Origin: Thermorudis peleae
Lineage (GTDB): Bacteria > Chloroflexota > Chloroflexia > Thermomicrobiales > Thermomicrobiaceae
Reading direction: 5' to 3'
NCBI RefSeq assembly: GCF_000744775.1
Contig: NZ_JQMP01000003.1
Span: 868,001-932,000 of the forward strand
DNA: 64,000 bases
Shown here: one piece after another, positions 1-12,494 of the stretch
Layout of the letters: each line of letters begins with the position of its first letter
How positions within the stretch are numbered: the stretch's first letter is position 1
Translations under genes and position numbers: made by a program
The notes under the pieces: generated by a model
What the model saw: the letters and a program-made list of their open reading frames with translations, nothing else
Database searches by the model: none
What the model was told of the DNA's origin: nothing

Positions 1-2
1 AG

Positions 3-1355
3 TTCGGTGGACAAACTGCCATTAACCTCGCGCAACCCCTGGATGCTCACGGCGTGCCGATTCTCGGCAGCTCAGCAGAAACGATTGACATTGCGGAGGA
101 TCGACGGCGCTTCGAACGTTTCTTAGCTGAGCTTGGTATCCCTGAACCTCCCGGCGCGGGCGTGACCTCACTTGAAGAAGCCTTAGCGGTCGCCGAGCGA
201 ATTGGCTACCCGGTACTGGTACGGCCATCCTATGTCCTTGGTGGCCGGGCAATGGAAGTTGTCTATAGCGCTGAAATGCTCGAACGATACCTCCACGAGA
301 CTGCTGCGTTTGCCAGTGGCCGCCCAGTCTTGATCGACAAATATCTTGAAGGGAAAGAGCTCGAGGTTGATGCGATTTGTGACGGTGAAACTGTCCTCAT
401 CCCAGGGATCATGGAGCACATTGAGCGAGCGGGAGTCCATTCTGGCGACAGCTTTGCGGTTTATCCAGCACTGAGCCTTGACCCGCAGACAGTCAATACG
501 CTTGTGACCTACACCACGCGGATTGCGCTAGCGCTTGGTGCCATCGGATTGATCAATATTCAATTTGTCTATCATCAGGGTCAGGTCTATGTCCTCGAAG
601 TCAATCCTCGGGCGAGTCGAACGGTGCCTTTCCTCAGCAAAGTAACTGGTGTGCCAATGGTTGAGGTTGCTACGCGAATCATGCTCGGCGAATCGTTACG
701 GGATCAGGGATACGTTGGCGGCTTATGGCCTCGACAACCACTTGTCGCTGTGAAGGCACCAGTGTTCTCAATGGCCAAGTTGCCAGGTGCTGAGGTTTCA
801 CTTGGCCCAGAGATGAAGTCAACCGGTGAAGCGATGGGCGTTGATCGCACATTCGCCGCTGCCCTCTACAAGGCAATGCTTGCGGCAGGATTATCGCTCC
901 AGCCTCATTGTGGAGTGCTTGTTAGTCTCGCTGATCGTGATAAGCCTGTTGGCGTTGAGCTCGTCGCTGAGCTTGTTCGCATGGGCCATCCAATTTACGC
1001 CACTGCTGGAACGGCGGCGGCCTTACAGCAGGCGGGCTTACCGGTTGCGCAGGTCGCGAAGCGTATTAACGAGGGTTCGCCGAACGTGCTTGACATTATT
1101 CTTGATGGCACAGTGCGGGCTGTTATCAATACGCCTGGGCCAGACGACCACATGGTTCGTGACGGGTTCCAGATTCGTCGCGCGGCTGTTGAGCGTGGCA
1201 TTCCCTGTATCACGTCAATCGACACTGCCCGGGCGCTCATTCAAGCGACACTTGCGGGCGGCGCTGCATTCTCTGTCCTACCGTTGCCGGAGTATCGCCA
1301 GCGGATCACCGCGGGTGTTGCGGCGGCCGAGGAGGAGCCTGTTTATGGTGAATAA
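3..1355 (+). CDS. carB: Carbamoyl-phosphate synthase large subunit, C-terminal part (5' truncated by window edge)
   Basis: Carbamoyl-phosphate synthase makes carbamoyl phosphate from glutamine-derived ammonia, bicarbonate and ATP for pyrimidine and arginine synthesis. The frame is open from base 3 and begins inside the conserved segment FGGQTAIN, so the real start lies outside the window. What follows is the second ATP-grasp domain (EVNPRASRTVPF, then SLGPEMKSTGE) and, over about the last 140 residues, the MGS-like allosteric domain. The last 11 bases overlap the start of pyrE, so the two are probably one pyrimidine operon with translational coupling. The GTG at 54 is internal. Confidence 0.97.
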   Translation, partial: FGGQTAINLAQPLDAHGVPILGSSAETIDIAEDRRRFERFLAELGIPEPPGAGVTSLEEALAVAERIGYPVLVRPSYVLGGRAMEVVYSAEMLERYLHETAAFASGRPVLIDKYLEGKELEVDAICDGETVLIPGIMEHIERAGVHSGDSFAVYPALSLDPQTVNTLVTYTTRIALALGAIGLINIQFVYHQGQVYVLEVNPRASRTVPFLSKVTGVPMVEVATRIMLGESLRDQGYVGGLWPRQPLVAVKAPVFSMAKLPGAEVSLGPEMKSTGEAMGVDRTFAAALYKAMLAAGLSLQPHCGVLVSLADRDKPVGVELVAELVRMGHPIYATAGTAAALQQAGLPVAQVAKRINEGSPNVLDIILDGTVRAVINTPGPDDHMVRDGFQIRRAAVERGIPCITSIDTARALIQATLAGGAAFSVLPLPEYRQRITAGVAAAEEEPVYGE

Positions 1356-1947
1356 TCCACTGTTTTCGCTCCGTGCATGCCTGCGAGAGGTGGGTGCTCT
1401 CCAGGAGGGACATTTTCTCTTGGCTTCTGGCCGGCATAGCGACCAGTATGTGGAGAAGTTCGCGCTGCTTCGCCAGCCACGGCTAGTTGAAGCTGTCTGC
1501 GCGGCATTGATTGCGCGCCTACCCTGGCGTGATCAGATCGATGTTGTCGTTGGCCCGACGACAGGCGGGATCCTGCTTGCATATGAGGTTGCCCGCCAGC
1601 TTGGCGTTGCTGCTGCTTATGCTGAACGTGAAAGCGAAGGGGCAGCACGTCGCGTCTTCCGCCGGGGTACAACCTTTGATCCTGGCACGAGAGTGATGGT
1701 GGTTGATGACATCCTGACCACCGGCGGATCGGTACGGGAGACACTTGCAGCGCTCGAGCCGTATGGCGTCGAGGTACTTGGCATTGCTGTCTTGGTCGAT
1801 CGCAGTACGACACCGGTGGTGTTTCCTGTTCCATTCCTTGCGCTCGAGCGACTTGAAATTCCAAGTTGGGAAGCTGCAGCGTGTCCGCTCTGCCGTCAAG
1901 GCGTGCCGCTGGTCAAGCCTGGGACGTCGTTGTCCGTGCAAGCGTGA
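1345..1947 (+). CDS. pyrE: Orotate phosphoribosyltransferase
   Basis: Joins orotate to PRPP to give orotidine 5'-phosphate, the fifth step of UMP synthesis. The 200-residue length fits the family. The PRPP-binding loop VMVVDDILTTGGS lies near residues 117-129. A CPLC pair near the C terminus occurs in a subset of these enzymes. I chose ATG 1345, which overlaps the end of carB by 11 bases; an upstream in-frame extension to 826 is only carB read in another frame. A hairpin follows the stop. Confidence 0.95.
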   Translation: MVNNPLFSLRACLREVGALQEGHFLLASGRHSDQYVEKFALLRQPRLVEAVCAALIARLPWRDQIDVVVGPTTGGILLAYEVARQLGVAAAYAERESEGAARRVFRRGTTFDPGTRVMVVDDILTTGGSVRETLAALEPYGVEVLGIAVLVDRSTTPVVFPVPFLALERLEIPSWEAAACPLCRQGVPLVKPGTSLSVQA

Positions 1948-1959
1948 TCGATGCTCTCT

Positions 1960-2003
1960 GACGAGCACGCGCTGTCGTCTCTGACGACTCGCGCGTGCTC
2001 GTC
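1960..2003. terminator. Bidirectional hairpin between pyrE and ligA
   Basis: A perfect 12-base inverted repeat (GACGAGCACGCG at 1960-1971 with CGCGTGCTCGTC at 1992-2003) encloses a 20-base loop that can itself form a small TCGTC/GACGA stem. It lies exactly between two convergent genes. There is no long T run, so the terminator role is inferred from position and stem strength. Confidence 0.7.
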
Positions 2004-2007
2004 GAGT

Positions 2008-4122
<2,115 letters not shown>

Positions 4123-4201
4123 TCATGCCTGCGCGCTGAACGTCCTTGTGCTGCCGCAAGTATAGGTGACAGATGGGGTGTCCGTACACCTGGAGCAGGG
4201 T

Positions 4202-6220
4202 ATGACTGAGGCTGACGTTGAGCGAGCGCAAATGGGAGAAAGCGCCTATGAGCGCCTTCGCCAGCGAGCCTACGAGTTTGTGCTGCGCAAGGGCGGTTGC
4301 GTCAGTGAACATGACTTGATTGCGCATGTCTTCGGAAGTGTTGGCAGCCTGAGGATCTGGCAGCCGCTGCTGCGCCAGGTGCTTGGCGGTGATGAACGGC
4401 TTGTGATGCAAGCGGATGGACGTTGGACACTCCGTTATTCCCCAATCCAGGAACAGCTGGATTTCCCTGTCGACTTCATCGCGATTGATGTGGAAACCAC
4501 CGGGTTACGCCCAGCACGGCAGCGAATTATTGAGATTGGAGCGGTGCGCTATCACGATGGAAGGCCAGTTGAGCGCTTCTCTCTGCTTATTAATCCCGAA
4601 CGGCACGTACCCCAATACATTACAAAATTGACAGGTATTCGCGACCTTGATCTTTTGGAAGCGCCAATCTTTAGCCGCATTGCTGGGCAACTCCTGGCTT
4701 TCCTTGGAGATGCTGTTCTGGTCGGGTATAACGTCGGATTTGACCTCGCGTTCCTCAATCTCGAGCTCCGTCGTGCCGGCTGGCCTCCGCTCGCGAATCC
4801 GACGATCGATGTGTTGCCCCTCGTTCGTCAGCTTCAGCCGACCATCGGTCGTTGGGGCCTCGACGATGCGTGCCGTGCTTTCGGGCTCTCACGGGAGACG
4901 CGACATCGCGCACTTGCCGATGCTGAAGCCACGGCCGAGCTTTATCTTGCGCTCCGTGCGAAGCTTTGGACGTCGATACTTCCCTCGTCCCTTTCGCATG
5001 TGAACCAGAACGGGCGATACGGCTACGTTACCGCGATTGAGGCAGTAGGGCGCGGGCGTGCAGTACTCGATCGCTCGTTTCTCGCCCAAGCACCGGAACG
5101 GCCTGGTGTCTATATCATGCGTGATGCGCAAGGCCGCGTGCTCTATGTCGGCAAGGCACGGAATTTGCGTCGGCGACTTTCGTCCTACTATTCGCAACCC
5201 CTGGGGTATACGCGGAAAATGGATGGGCTGCTGGAATCGATCGCGGATATTGAGGTGATTGAAACGGGCTCAGAGTTGCTTGCGTTACTGCTCGAGTCGC
5301 AGCTGATTCGTCGCTATACCCCTCCCTACAATACGCAACAACGCAATCACGAGCGTTATCCCTACATCAAAGTCGAACTCGGTAATCCTTGGCCCCGAGT
5401 GTATCTCACTCGCTATCGCGACGATGACGGAGCGTTCTACGCTGGTCCATTTCACAGTAGCACGGCAGCGAGGGCAACAGTGGAACTTCTCCACAAAGTG
5501 TTTCCCCTCCGTACCTGTCCGCGGTCCTTTCGAACGCTTCGAAGTTATGGATCGCCATGTTTAGCGCTTTCGCTCGGACGTTGCCTTGGCCCGTGTGTTG
5601 GGCGTGCTGATCGCGAACACTACCATACGATGATCCAACAGGTCATTGCTTTCTTACGTGGTGAAAATCAAGGGGTGATTGATCGTCTCCATCAGCAGAT
5701 TGCAGCAGCAGTTGCACGACAGGATTTTGAGCAAGCCGCCCGACTGCGTGATCTGCTGCGTTCAGCCGAGTTGCTTGTCCGTGCTCAGCGGACGCTTGAT
5801 GCGGCAGCTGCTCGTGCTCCAACCGTGGTTATTACGCGTTCAGTCGATCCAGGGAGCCGAGCGTTTCTCCTTATTCTGCATGGACGGCTCTGGGCCATTG
5901 TGCATTGCTCGCTCAATGATACCGACGAGGAAGTGGCGGCTCGGCTCCAGCGCGCATATGAGCGCGGATGCGCCGCAAAAGCAATGCCGCTTGCCCAAGA
6001 TGAACTCGATACGTTTTGGATCCTTGAACGCTGGATTGCTGCTCATGCTGGTAGCCCGGCAATTATCCAGTTACCGGCCTCGCCGGATTGGCTCGCACTT
6101 GTCCAGCATGGTCGCTCGTTACCCGATGCGGTTGTCGCTGGCGATGGTAAGCCTGCTACAGCTTTTGATGATGACGATGAACTGGCAGCCGCTGAGCTTG
6201 AGGATGAAACACCTCGATGA
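4202..6220 (+). CDS. DEDDh exonuclease fused to a UvrC-like GIY-YIG nuclease half
   Basis: A 672-residue fusion. Residues 1-85 look like a small helical/winged-helix region. Residues 92-255 are a DnaQ-type 3'-5' exonuclease with the acidic set visible (D96, E98, D181, H235, D240). Residues 298-385 are a GIY-YIG nuclease (GVYIMRDA, LYVGKARNLRRRL, and a Glu in LLESQLI). C439, C453, C461 and C465 match the cysteine spacing reported for the UvrC iron-sulfur site. A UvrB/C coiled coil follows at 497-525. The UvrC RNase-H-like second nuclease and HhH end are missing, as in Cho and the mycobacterial fusions. ATG 4202 follows GGAGCAGGG; a GTG at 4166 is the alternative. Likely a repair nuclease; substrate unknown. 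Confidence 0.88.
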   Translation: MTEADVERAQMGESAYERLRQRAYEFVLRKGGCVSEHDLIAHVFGSVGSLRIWQPLLRQVLGGDERLVMQADGRWTLRYSPIQEQLDFPVDFIAIDVETTGLRPARQRIIEIGAVRYHDGRPVERFSLLINPERHVPQYITKLTGIRDLDLLEAPIFSRIAGQLLAFLGDAVLVGYNVGFDLAFLNLELRRAGWPPLANPTIDVLPLVRQLQPTIGRWGLDDACRAFGLSRETRHRALADAEATAELYLALRAKLWTSILPSSLSHVNQNGRYGYVTAIEAVGRGRAVLDRSFLAQAPERPGVYIMRDAQGRVLYVGKARNLRRRLSSYYSQPLGYTRKMDGLLESIADIEVIETGSELLALLLESQLIRRYTPPYNTQQRNHERYPYIKVELGNPWPRVYLTRYRDDDGAFYAGPFHSSTAARATVELLHKVFPLRTCPRSFRTLRSYGSPCLALSLGRCLGPCVGRADREHYHTMIQQVIAFLRGENQGVIDRLHQQIAAAVARQDFEQAARLRDLLRSAELLVRAQRTLDAAAARAPTVVITRSVDPGSRAFLLILHGRLWAIVHCSLNDTDEEVAARLQRAYERGCAAKAMPLAQDELDTFWILERWIAAHAGSPAIIQLPASPDWLALVQHGRSLPDAVVAGDGKPATAFDDDDELAAAELEDETPR

Positions 6221-6229
6221 TAGGGGTAT

Positions 6230-7672
6230 GTGCCCGAGAGGAGCAGGCAGAGCGTGCAGTCGACCATTCGTTTTGGTACCGATGGATGGCGTGGTATTAT
6301 CGCCGATGACTGTACGACAAGCACGATGCGGCGTATCGCACGCGCCTATGCCATCGTGCTCCATGAATTGGTTCACGGACGTGCGCCACGTGTCGTCGTT
6401 GCCTATGACCGCCGTTTTGCCTCCGATCTATTTGCACAGGCGGTTGAGCTGAGCCTTCGCGAGACTGGTGTTGATGTCCTTGCTTGTCGTGAGCCGTTGC
6501 CAACGCCGGTGGCGAGTTTTGCAGTGCGGACATATGAAGCGGATGGGGCGCTGGTGATTACGGCGTCGCACAATCCGTTTCGATATAACGGCGTGAAGGT
6601 CAAAAGCCGTGCTGGTGCTTCGGCACCCCCAGAACTCTATCGTCGGATCGAAGCCCATCTGTTGGACGCTGAAACGATTGCGATTGATCGGCCCGGTACC
6701 GCAGTCGATCTTGCCCCACTTGATGACTATTGTGCAGCGTTGGCGCAACGTTTACCGCTGGATGCTATTCGCAGTGCGGGATTTACTGTCATCGCCGATG
6801 CTATGTTTGGCACGACGGCTGGACTGCTTCCCCGGGTACTCAATGGCGATCTGACAACGTGCATTGAACTAAATACGACGCATAATCCGCTATTTCCCGG
6901 TATTGTGGCCCCGGAACCTATCGAGCGAAACCTTGCGAAGCTCAAGCGTGCGGTAGTCGACGGCAAGGCAACGATTGGCGTTGCCTTTGATGGCGATGGC
7001 GATCGCATCGGCGTTGTTGACGAGCAGGGCAATGTCGTTTCTCCCCAGTATGTTTTTGCGTTGCTTGCCTACTATCTGCTCGAGGTGCGGGGAATACGTG
7101 GCCCGATTGTCCGGTCGGTCAATGGCACGGCAATGCTTGATCGACTTGCCGAACACTACGGCATTTCGGTCATTGAAACCCCAAATGGCTTTCCGTATCT
7201 TGCGCATGCCATGCTCGAGCATAATGCGATTCTCGCAGGTGAAGAGAGTGGTGGTTTTGCTGTCGCCCTTCACATGCCTGAGCGTGATGGCCTCTTTTGT
7301 GCACTGGTGCTGCTTGACTTCTTACGGGAAAGCCAGCTGCCCCTTTCGCACCTACTTCGCGAGTTGGCGCATCTCGTTGGCACGTGGTATTACCAGCGCT
7401 ACGATGTCTTAGTTTCCAACGAACAGCGTCTCCGCCTCGCGCAAGCACTGCAAACCAGTGAGCACCCCCAGCAACTTGCTGGGGTATCGGTCACCGGCGT
7501 TTCGCTTCTTGATGGCGTCAAATTTCTCCTCAGCAATGGTGGATGGGTGCTCGTGCGTCTCTCTGGTACAGAACCTCTTGTACGCATCTATGCTGAAATG
7601 CCTGATCCTGGACAAGCTGACGATGCAATCCGCGCGGCACAGCGCTGGCTTGCCTTGACGATTGGAGAATGA
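6230..7672 (+). CDS. Phosphoglucomutase/phosphomannomutase family protein
   Basis: An alpha-D-phosphohexomutase that moves phosphate between C1 and C6 of a hexose phosphate. All four family motifs are present: the phosphoserine loop TASHNP (S113), the metal loop DGDGDR (about 254-259), the sugar loop EESGG and the phosphate-binding RLSGTEP near the C terminus. The length of 480 residues is normal. It starts at a GTG 9 bases after the exonuclease fusion, so the two are probably cotranscribed. Glucose, mannose or glucosamine specificity cannot be decided from sequence alone. Confidence 0.9.
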   Translation: MPERSRQSVQSTIRFGTDGWRGIIADDCTTSTMRRIARAYAIVLHELVHGRAPRVVVAYDRRFASDLFAQAVELSLRETGVDVLACREPLPTPVASFAVRTYEADGALVITASHNPFRYNGVKVKSRAGASAPPELYRRIEAHLLDAETIAIDRPGTAVDLAPLDDYCAALAQRLPLDAIRSAGFTVIADAMFGTTAGLLPRVLNGDLTTCIELNTTHNPLFPGIVAPEPIERNLAKLKRAVVDGKATIGVAFDGDGDRIGVVDEQGNVVSPQYVFALLAYYLLEVRGIRGPIVRSVNGTAMLDRLAEHYGISVIETPNGFPYLAHAMLEHNAILAGEESGGFAVALHMPERDGLFCALVLLDFLRESQLPLSHLLRELAHLVGTWYYQRYDVLVSNEQRLRLAQALQTSEHPQQLAGVSVTGVSLLDGVKFLLSNGGWVLVRLSGTEPLVRIYAEMPDPGQADDAIRAAQRWLALTIGE

Positions 7673-7732
7673 TCTGACAGCGTTGAGAGGACATTGGGGC
7701 AAGGCGTCTGGCGGAGATAGTGAGGTGATGAC

Positions 7733-8368
7733 GTGAGTGAGAAAGCTGAGTCGACACCGGAGGCGGTGCTGGCTGATGTTGCTGCGCGTGTCAAAGTCTG
7801 CACCCGCTGCGAGCTTGCGCGGACGCGAACGCATGCGGTGCCGGGCGAAGGCAACCCGCATGCTGAGGTGATGTTCATTGGTGAAGCGCCAGGCTGGAAT
7901 GAAGATAAGCAGGGCCGCCCGTTCGTTGGAGCCGCTGGCCAGTTCTTGAACGAGTTGCTCGAGCGTATCGGGCTCAGACGCTCAGACGTCTTTATCACCA
8001 ACATTGTCAAATGCCGCCCACCTGGCAATCGTGATCCGCTTCCCGACGAGATTGTGGCATGTGCGCCCTACCTTGAAGAGCAAATCGCGGCGATTCGCCC
8101 AAAGGTGATCGTCACGCTTGGCCGCTACTCCATGGCTCGCTGGTTCCCGACGGAGAAGATTTCCAAAATCCATGGGCAACCGCGTCGTTTTGGAGACTAT
8201 GTCGTTGTGCCAATGTATCACCCGGCTGCAGCGCTCCACCAGCCTGCATTAAAGGCCGCGGTTGAACAAGACATGATGAAGCTGCCGCAGATTTTGGAAG
8301 AGGTACGAAAAGCACAACAGCAGGAGGAATCGGCGCCTGCACCGCCGCAACAAATGCGCCTTTTCTAG
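7733..8368 (+). CDS. Uracil-DNA glycosylase, family 4 (iron-sulfur)
   Basis: Removes uracil from DNA; family 4 is typical of thermophiles, where cytosine deamination is fast. The 211-residue protein shows GEAPG at the catalytic loop, followed by GRPFVGAAG, and the four iron-sulfur cysteines C23, C26, C94 and C110. The C-terminal tail is Gln/Pro rich and ends in MRLF, which could be a clamp-binding-like tail, though this is inference. It starts at GTG 7733, 60 bases after the phosphomutase. Confidence 0.93.
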   Translation: MSEKAESTPEAVLADVAARVKVCTRCELARTRTHAVPGEGNPHAEVMFIGEAPGWNEDKQGRPFVGAAGQFLNELLERIGLRRSDVFITNIVKCRPPGNRDPLPDEIVACAPYLEEQIAAIRPKVIVTLGRYSMARWFPTEKISKIHGQPRRFGDYVVVPMYHPAAALHQPALKAAVEQDMMKLPQILEEVRKAQQQEESAPAPPQQMRLF

Positions 8369-8408
8369 CTCGAAGAGGTGTCAGATTTTCTCCGTGCTTC
8401 TCGGCGAA

Positions 8409-8436
8409 GCCGCTCGCCAAGCTGCTGGTGAGCGGC
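8409..8436. terminator. Hairpin between UDG and ftsK-like gene
   Basis: GCCGCTCGCC (8409-8418) pairs with GGTGAGCGGC (8427-8436) through ten base pairs including one G-T, with an 8-base loop. TATACT, a possible -10 element, follows directly at 8437-8442. The stem could end the upstream transcript or overlap the ftsK promoter. The role is uncertain. Confidence 0.4.
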
Positions 8437-8465
8437 TATACTGTGTCCGAACGAGGTGAACGTAC

Positions 8466-10670
8466 ATGGCGGCAAAGGCTCGAGCTCGGCAAGCAAAAGC
8501 AAAACAGCCCAAGCGTCCTTCACATCCTCAGAGTAGTGTTGCTACGAGGGTTATCCATCGAGCACGATGGATGCGGGTAGCGTTACGCCGTCTGCTTTTC
8601 CCTTTGGATGCTCCAGCCCGCTTGATCCGCGAAGCTGTTGCGCTCCTCCTCCTCGTTGCGACGGTACTCCTGTGGGCTGGCCTCCTTGGAATACATGCCG
8701 TTGGCGGAGCAATCATCTGGGTCGTTGATGGCTTGCGCTTGTTGTGTGGGCAAGGTGCGTGGGTGGTTCCTGGCCTTGGGGTGTGGTTGGCTGGGGAATT
8801 GCTGTTGAACCAGCATGGCGCTGCTGTACGGCGCCGCGGGTTGGGGTTAACGCTCTATCTGCTGGCACTCCTGGTGATCTTCGATCGTCAGCCGAGTACT
8901 GACCCGCGCACGGCTGGTGGATATCTTGGTGCCGCTCTTGGTGCTCTCCTTCGCCTGTTCGGCGGATCACTTGGAGCAGAGATGCTCGCCCTCGTTCTCG
9001 GAGCCATCGGCCTTGCCTTTTTCACCGGCCACGCGCTGCTGACTTCTCTCGCATGGTTACATGGTTTGTTTGTCCGCTCGGCACTGGTCAACCAGGTGAA
9101 GACGCCGAAGACAAGCCCCGAGCAGTTCAAGCCAAACCGTGACGGAGAACGTCAGACACCGCTCACGGACGTTCAGCCAGTGATTTCGTTGCCGGAGACT
9201 GGCCGATCGCGCGGGCGAAAATCGGCACGCACTCAGCCTCCTGTGTCCTCCGCTGAATCTACCCATGATGTTGCGTCGTTGCCATTGCCTGATCTCAGCC
9301 GTTTACAACTGTATGCCTATGGAGTTCCCGATCCCAGCGAGTTGCAGCGGAAAGCCGCGATCATTCAGGAAACGCTGACAAGTTTTCGCGTTGATGCGCG
9401 TGTACGCGAAATTTTCCCAGGGCCAGCCGTCACACTCTTTACCCTCGAGCCAGGGCCTGGCGTGAAGGTGCGGCGAATTACCGAATTACAGAATGACCTT
9501 GCGCTTGCCCTTGCAGCGCCGTCAATTCGTATTGAGGCCCCGGTGCCAGGCATGGCACGCGTCGGGATTGAAGTGCCGAATGCGAAGATTCATACCGTCG
9601 GGCTTCGCGAAACCATGGAATCGGCGGCATTTCAAGAATCCGCCGCTAAGCTCCCGCTTGCACTCGGGCGAGATGTGCATGGCCAGTATGTCGTTGCTGA
9701 TCTCACGAAGATGCCGCATCTGCTGATTGCCGGGGCGACGGGGTCCGGCAAATCGGTATGTATTAACAGCATCATTGCTACCTTCCTTCTAACAAAGCGG
9801 CCTGATGAACTCCAAATGCTTCTCATCGACCCCAAAATGGTTGAGCTGACGGGGTTTGAGGGGGTGCCTCATCTTAAGCGTCCAGTTGTCACCGATATGG
9901 CACTCGTAGTCGGCGCTCTGCGCCGCGTCTTACAGGAAATGGAACGGCGTTACCAGCTTTTCGCGCAGTTGGGTGTGCGCAATCTTGAGGGATATCAGCT
10001 GCGGCGCGAGGAGGATCCATCGCTTGAACCATTGCCGTACTTCGTGGTCATTATTGATGAGTTGGCCGATCTCATGTTGACCACGCCGGATGAGGTCGAA
10101 ACCTTGCTGGTGCGGTTAGCACAAATGGCTCGGGCGACTGGCATTCATCTCCTGATTGCAACGCAGCGCCCCTCGGTTGACGTGTTGACAGGCTTGATCA
10201 AAGCGAACGTGCCGGCACGTATTGCGTTCGCCGTCACGTCGCAAACGGATAGCCGCGTGATCCTCGATATGCCGGGCGCTGAGCGCTTGCTTGGGCGTGG
10301 CGATATGCTCTTCTTAGCTCCAGATGCAGCTCGGCCGCAGCGGATTCAAGGCTCATTCATCGAGGATCGCGACCTCAACTATCTTGTCGAGCATTGGCGC
10401 TCGTTGGTGCCTGAGCCGCGCTATGACCCACTGTGGCTTAACCTCGATGCTGATGCGCAGGATGACAACCGGGAAGATCCGTTACTCGATCAAGCTCGAC
10501 AACTTGTGCTTCAGCATGGGTCAGCATCAACCTCGATGCTGCAGCGGCGCCTCCGTATTGGCTACAACCGTGCTGCCCGCTTGATGGAACAGCTTGAGGC
10601 CGAGGGCTTGGTTGGTCCTAGTGATGGGCCCCGAGGGCGGCAAGTGTACCTTCAACACCTCGAGGAGTAA
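8466..10670 (+). CDS. ftsK: FtsK/SpoIIIE-type DNA translocase
   Basis: A membrane-anchored ATPase that pumps chromosomal DNA through the division septum. The N-terminal 200 residues hold a basic tail and about four hydrophobic segments; a linker of about 80 residues follows. The RecA-like motor has Walker A GATGSGKS near residue 424 and Walker [10 protein letters not shown] near 526. The last 60 residues are the gamma winged helix that reads KOPS-like polarity sites. The 734-residue length is typical of a short-linker FtsK/SpoIIIE. It stands 97 bases after the UDG gene and 92 before recR. Confidence 0.95.
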   Translation: MAAKARARQAKAKQPKRPSHPQSSVATRVIHRARWMRVALRRLLFPLDAPARLIREAVALLLLVATVLLWAGLLGIHAVGGAIIWVVDGLRLLCGQGAWVVPGLGVWLAGELLLNQHGAAVRRRGLGLTLYLLALLVIFDRQPSTDPRTAGGYLGAALGALLRLFGGSLGAEMLALVLGAIGLAFFTGHALLTSLAWLHGLFVRSALVNQVKTPKTSPEQFKPNRDGERQTPLTDVQPVISLPETGRSRGRKSARTQPPVSSAESTHDVASLPLPDLSRLQLYAYGVPDPSELQRKAAIIQETLTSFRVDARVREIFPGPAVTLFTLEPGPGVKVRRITELQNDLALALAAPSIRIEAPVPGMARVGIEVPNAKIHTVGLRETMESAAFQESAAKLPLALGRDVHGQYVVADLTKMPHLLIAGATGSGKSVCINSIIATFLLTKRPDELQMLLIDPKMVELTGFEGVPHLKRPVVTDMALVVGALRRVLQEMERRYQLFAQLGVRNLEGYQLRREEDPSLEPLPYFVVIIDELADLMLTTPDEVETLLVRLAQMARATGIHLLIATQRPSVDVLTGLIKANVPARIAFAVTSQTDSRVILDMPGAERLLGRGDMLFLAPDAARPQRIQGSFIEDRDLNYLVEHWRSLVPEPRYDPLWLNLDADAQDDNREDPLLDQARQLVLQHGSASTSMLQRRLRIGYNRAARLMEQLEAEGLVGPSDGPRGRQVYLQHLEE

Positions 10671-10762
10671 GCTACCACCCATACGAGCCGAGAGCTGGGG
10701 GAACCTCGAACGAACAGCAGAATCCCGTTCTTGGTATACTTTGGGGAGAATACGCGAGGCGA

Positions 10763-11389
10763 GTGGATTTGTCGATGCGTACACGTCCAACGAAAATCAC
10801 TGTTGAACCAGTTGCCCGGCTCATTGATGAGCTGGCGAAATTGCCAGGGATCGGTCCAAAGACGGCTTCTCGCCTAGCCTATCACATCCTGCGCGGTTCA
10901 CGTGAAGAAGCGCTTGCACTTGCCCAGGCCATTATGGAAGTGAAAGAGCGAGTCTCGCTCTGCTCTGTCTGTTTTAACATTACTGATGTCGACCCATGTG
11001 CGATTTGTCAAGATCCCCAACGTGAGCGTTCAGTGATTTGCGTGGTTGAAGATCCGCTTGATGTGCTGGCCTTGGAGCGGACCGGGGAATATCACGGGCT
11101 GTACCATGTGCTTCATGGCGCAATCTCTCCGGTGGATGGCATTGGTCCTGACCAGCTAAAAATCCGCGAGCTGATTGCACGGGTACAGCAAGAACGGCCT
11201 CAAGAGGTGATCTTGGCGTTGAATCCGAACATTGAAGGAGACGCGACGGCGATGTACCTTGCTCGCCAGCTTATTCCTTTGGGCGTCTTGGTGACTCGAC
11301 CTGCAAGCGGATTGCCAGCTGGTGGCGACCTTGAATATGCCGATGAAGTCACGCTGGGACGTGCGTTAGCCGGGCGCCGGGCGCTCTAG
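10763..11389 (+). CDS. recR: Recombination protein RecR
   Basis: Works with RecF/RecO to load RecA at gaps. Residues show an HhH ([13 protein letters not shown]), the C4 zinc motif (CSVC ... CAIC) and a Toprim domain ([14 protein letters not shown]). The length is close to 200 residues as usual. The GTG at 10763 and an ATG at 10775 are both possible starts. A TATACT hexamer at 10735-10740 may be the -10 of its own promoter. It heads a run of five plus-strand genes that continues through tmk. Confidence 0.95.
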   Translation: MDLSMRTRPTKITVEPVARLIDELAKLPGIGPKTASRLAYHILRGSREEALALAQAIMEVKERVSLCSVCFNITDVDPCAICQDPQRERSVICVVEDPLDVLALERTGEYHGLYHVLHGAISPVDGIGPDQLKIRELIARVQQERPQEVILALNPNIEGDATAMYLARQLIPLGVLVTRPASGLPAGGDLEYADEVTLGRALAGRRAL

Positions 11390-11407
11390 TCGCGAGGTTG
11401 AGGAACG

Positions 11408-12469
11408 ATGATGTGGCTCTGGCGTCCACTCGCATTCTGGCGATGGCGAAGTCGCAGCTCGGGCGAGGTGCAGATTCGGCCCGTGCGCTGGCATGATGTT
11501 GCCCGCTGGATGCGTGGCCAGCACGTTGACTTGCTTGAAGTACCACATGGGATCGGCAATCTTTCGCTCTGGGCGCTCACGCTTGGCTCAGTGTGGCCGG
11601 TGCGGCGGAATCGCCTCCTCTTTCGTAGCGAGCATCCAGCGCTCGGAACAGGGTGGATTGCCGTTCAGCAAGATCCGCGTCCCGAGCATTGGATGATTAC
11701 CCAGTTACTCCAACCCTACACCGATGACAGCGAGGCATATCTTCTCCTCATCGAAGAATTTCTACGTGTTGCTGGGCGGTATGGCGTGCAACGTGTTCAT
11801 ACAGTCATTCCCCGCGAGAGTCCGGTTCTGTCGCTCTTTGAGCAAGCGGGCTTTCTGCCCTTCCGGCGGATCACCGTTTTTGCAGCACAGGCCGGTGCAT
11901 TGGTGCTTGCAGCGCCGTCTTCGGCAGTGCGTCCTCAAGCTGTCCATGATGGCTGGGCAATTCTCCGGCTATATGAACGGGTGACGCCTCGCCCCGTCGT
12001 CTATGCCGAAGCGCGTACCCGTGCATCGTGGCAGCCTGGGCGGCGTGCTGGCTGGCATGTACGGGGAGTGGTCTTGCCATACGAACATGAGGTTATCGCC
12101 TATTGTCAAGTACGCTCTCGGGCCCATGTCCATGTCGTCGAAGTGCTTGCCGATCCATCAGCAGCCGATACGGTCGGTGATGTGCTCTCGGCAGCCTTGC
12201 GTGGTGCTCGACCAGTCCCAACCGATCTGGTCCTTGCGCTTGTCCCAGAAGACGCGCTTGGATTACCTGAGGCTTTCCGAAGGTTTGGCTTTGCCCCAGT
12301 GGACGAGCGGGTTTGGGTAGCCCGTTACCTTACGCGCATGGCTCGCGTACGATTGCCCCGCGCGGCGGCCCCGGTGCTCCGCGAATTGCCTGAGCTCGTG
12401 CCAGGAGTGTTCCGTGGCCTGCCGCAGCGGCAGTTCTCAAAGTCACGTTCACATTACACCTGGTGTTAG
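11408..12469 (+). CDS. Hypothetical protein with acetyltransferase-like (GNAT) regions
   Basis: The 353 residues contain patterns such as IRPVRWHDVARW near the N terminus and VIPRESPVLSLFEQAGFLPFRR in the middle, which resemble the core and the final helix-strand of GNAT N-acetyltransferases. A second, weaker repeat of the pattern (LPEAFRRFGFAPV) comes near the end, so it may be a tandem GNAT fold. I do not see a confident acetyl-CoA loop. It lies 18 bases after recR and 25 before the R3H ATPase. Substrate unknown. Confidence 0.6.
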   Translation: MMWLWRPLAFWRWRSRSSGEVQIRPVRWHDVARWMRGQHVDLLEVPHGIGNLSLWALTLGSVWPVRRNRLLFRSEHPALGTGWIAVQQDPRPEHWMITQLLQPYTDDSEAYLLLIEEFLRVAGRYGVQRVHTVIPRESPVLSLFEQAGFLPFRRITVFAAQAGALVLAAPSSAVRPQAVHDGWAILRLYERVTPRPVVYAEARTRASWQPGRRAGWHVRGVVLPYEHEVIAYCQVRSRAHVHVVEVLADPSAADTVGDVLSAALRGARPVPTDLVLALVPEDALGLPEAFRRFGFAPVDERVWVARYLTRMARVRLPRAAAPVLRELPELVPGVFRGLPQRQFSKSRSHYTWC

Positions 12470-12494
12470 TTGCGGAGGGGTATAGACGTTCAGC

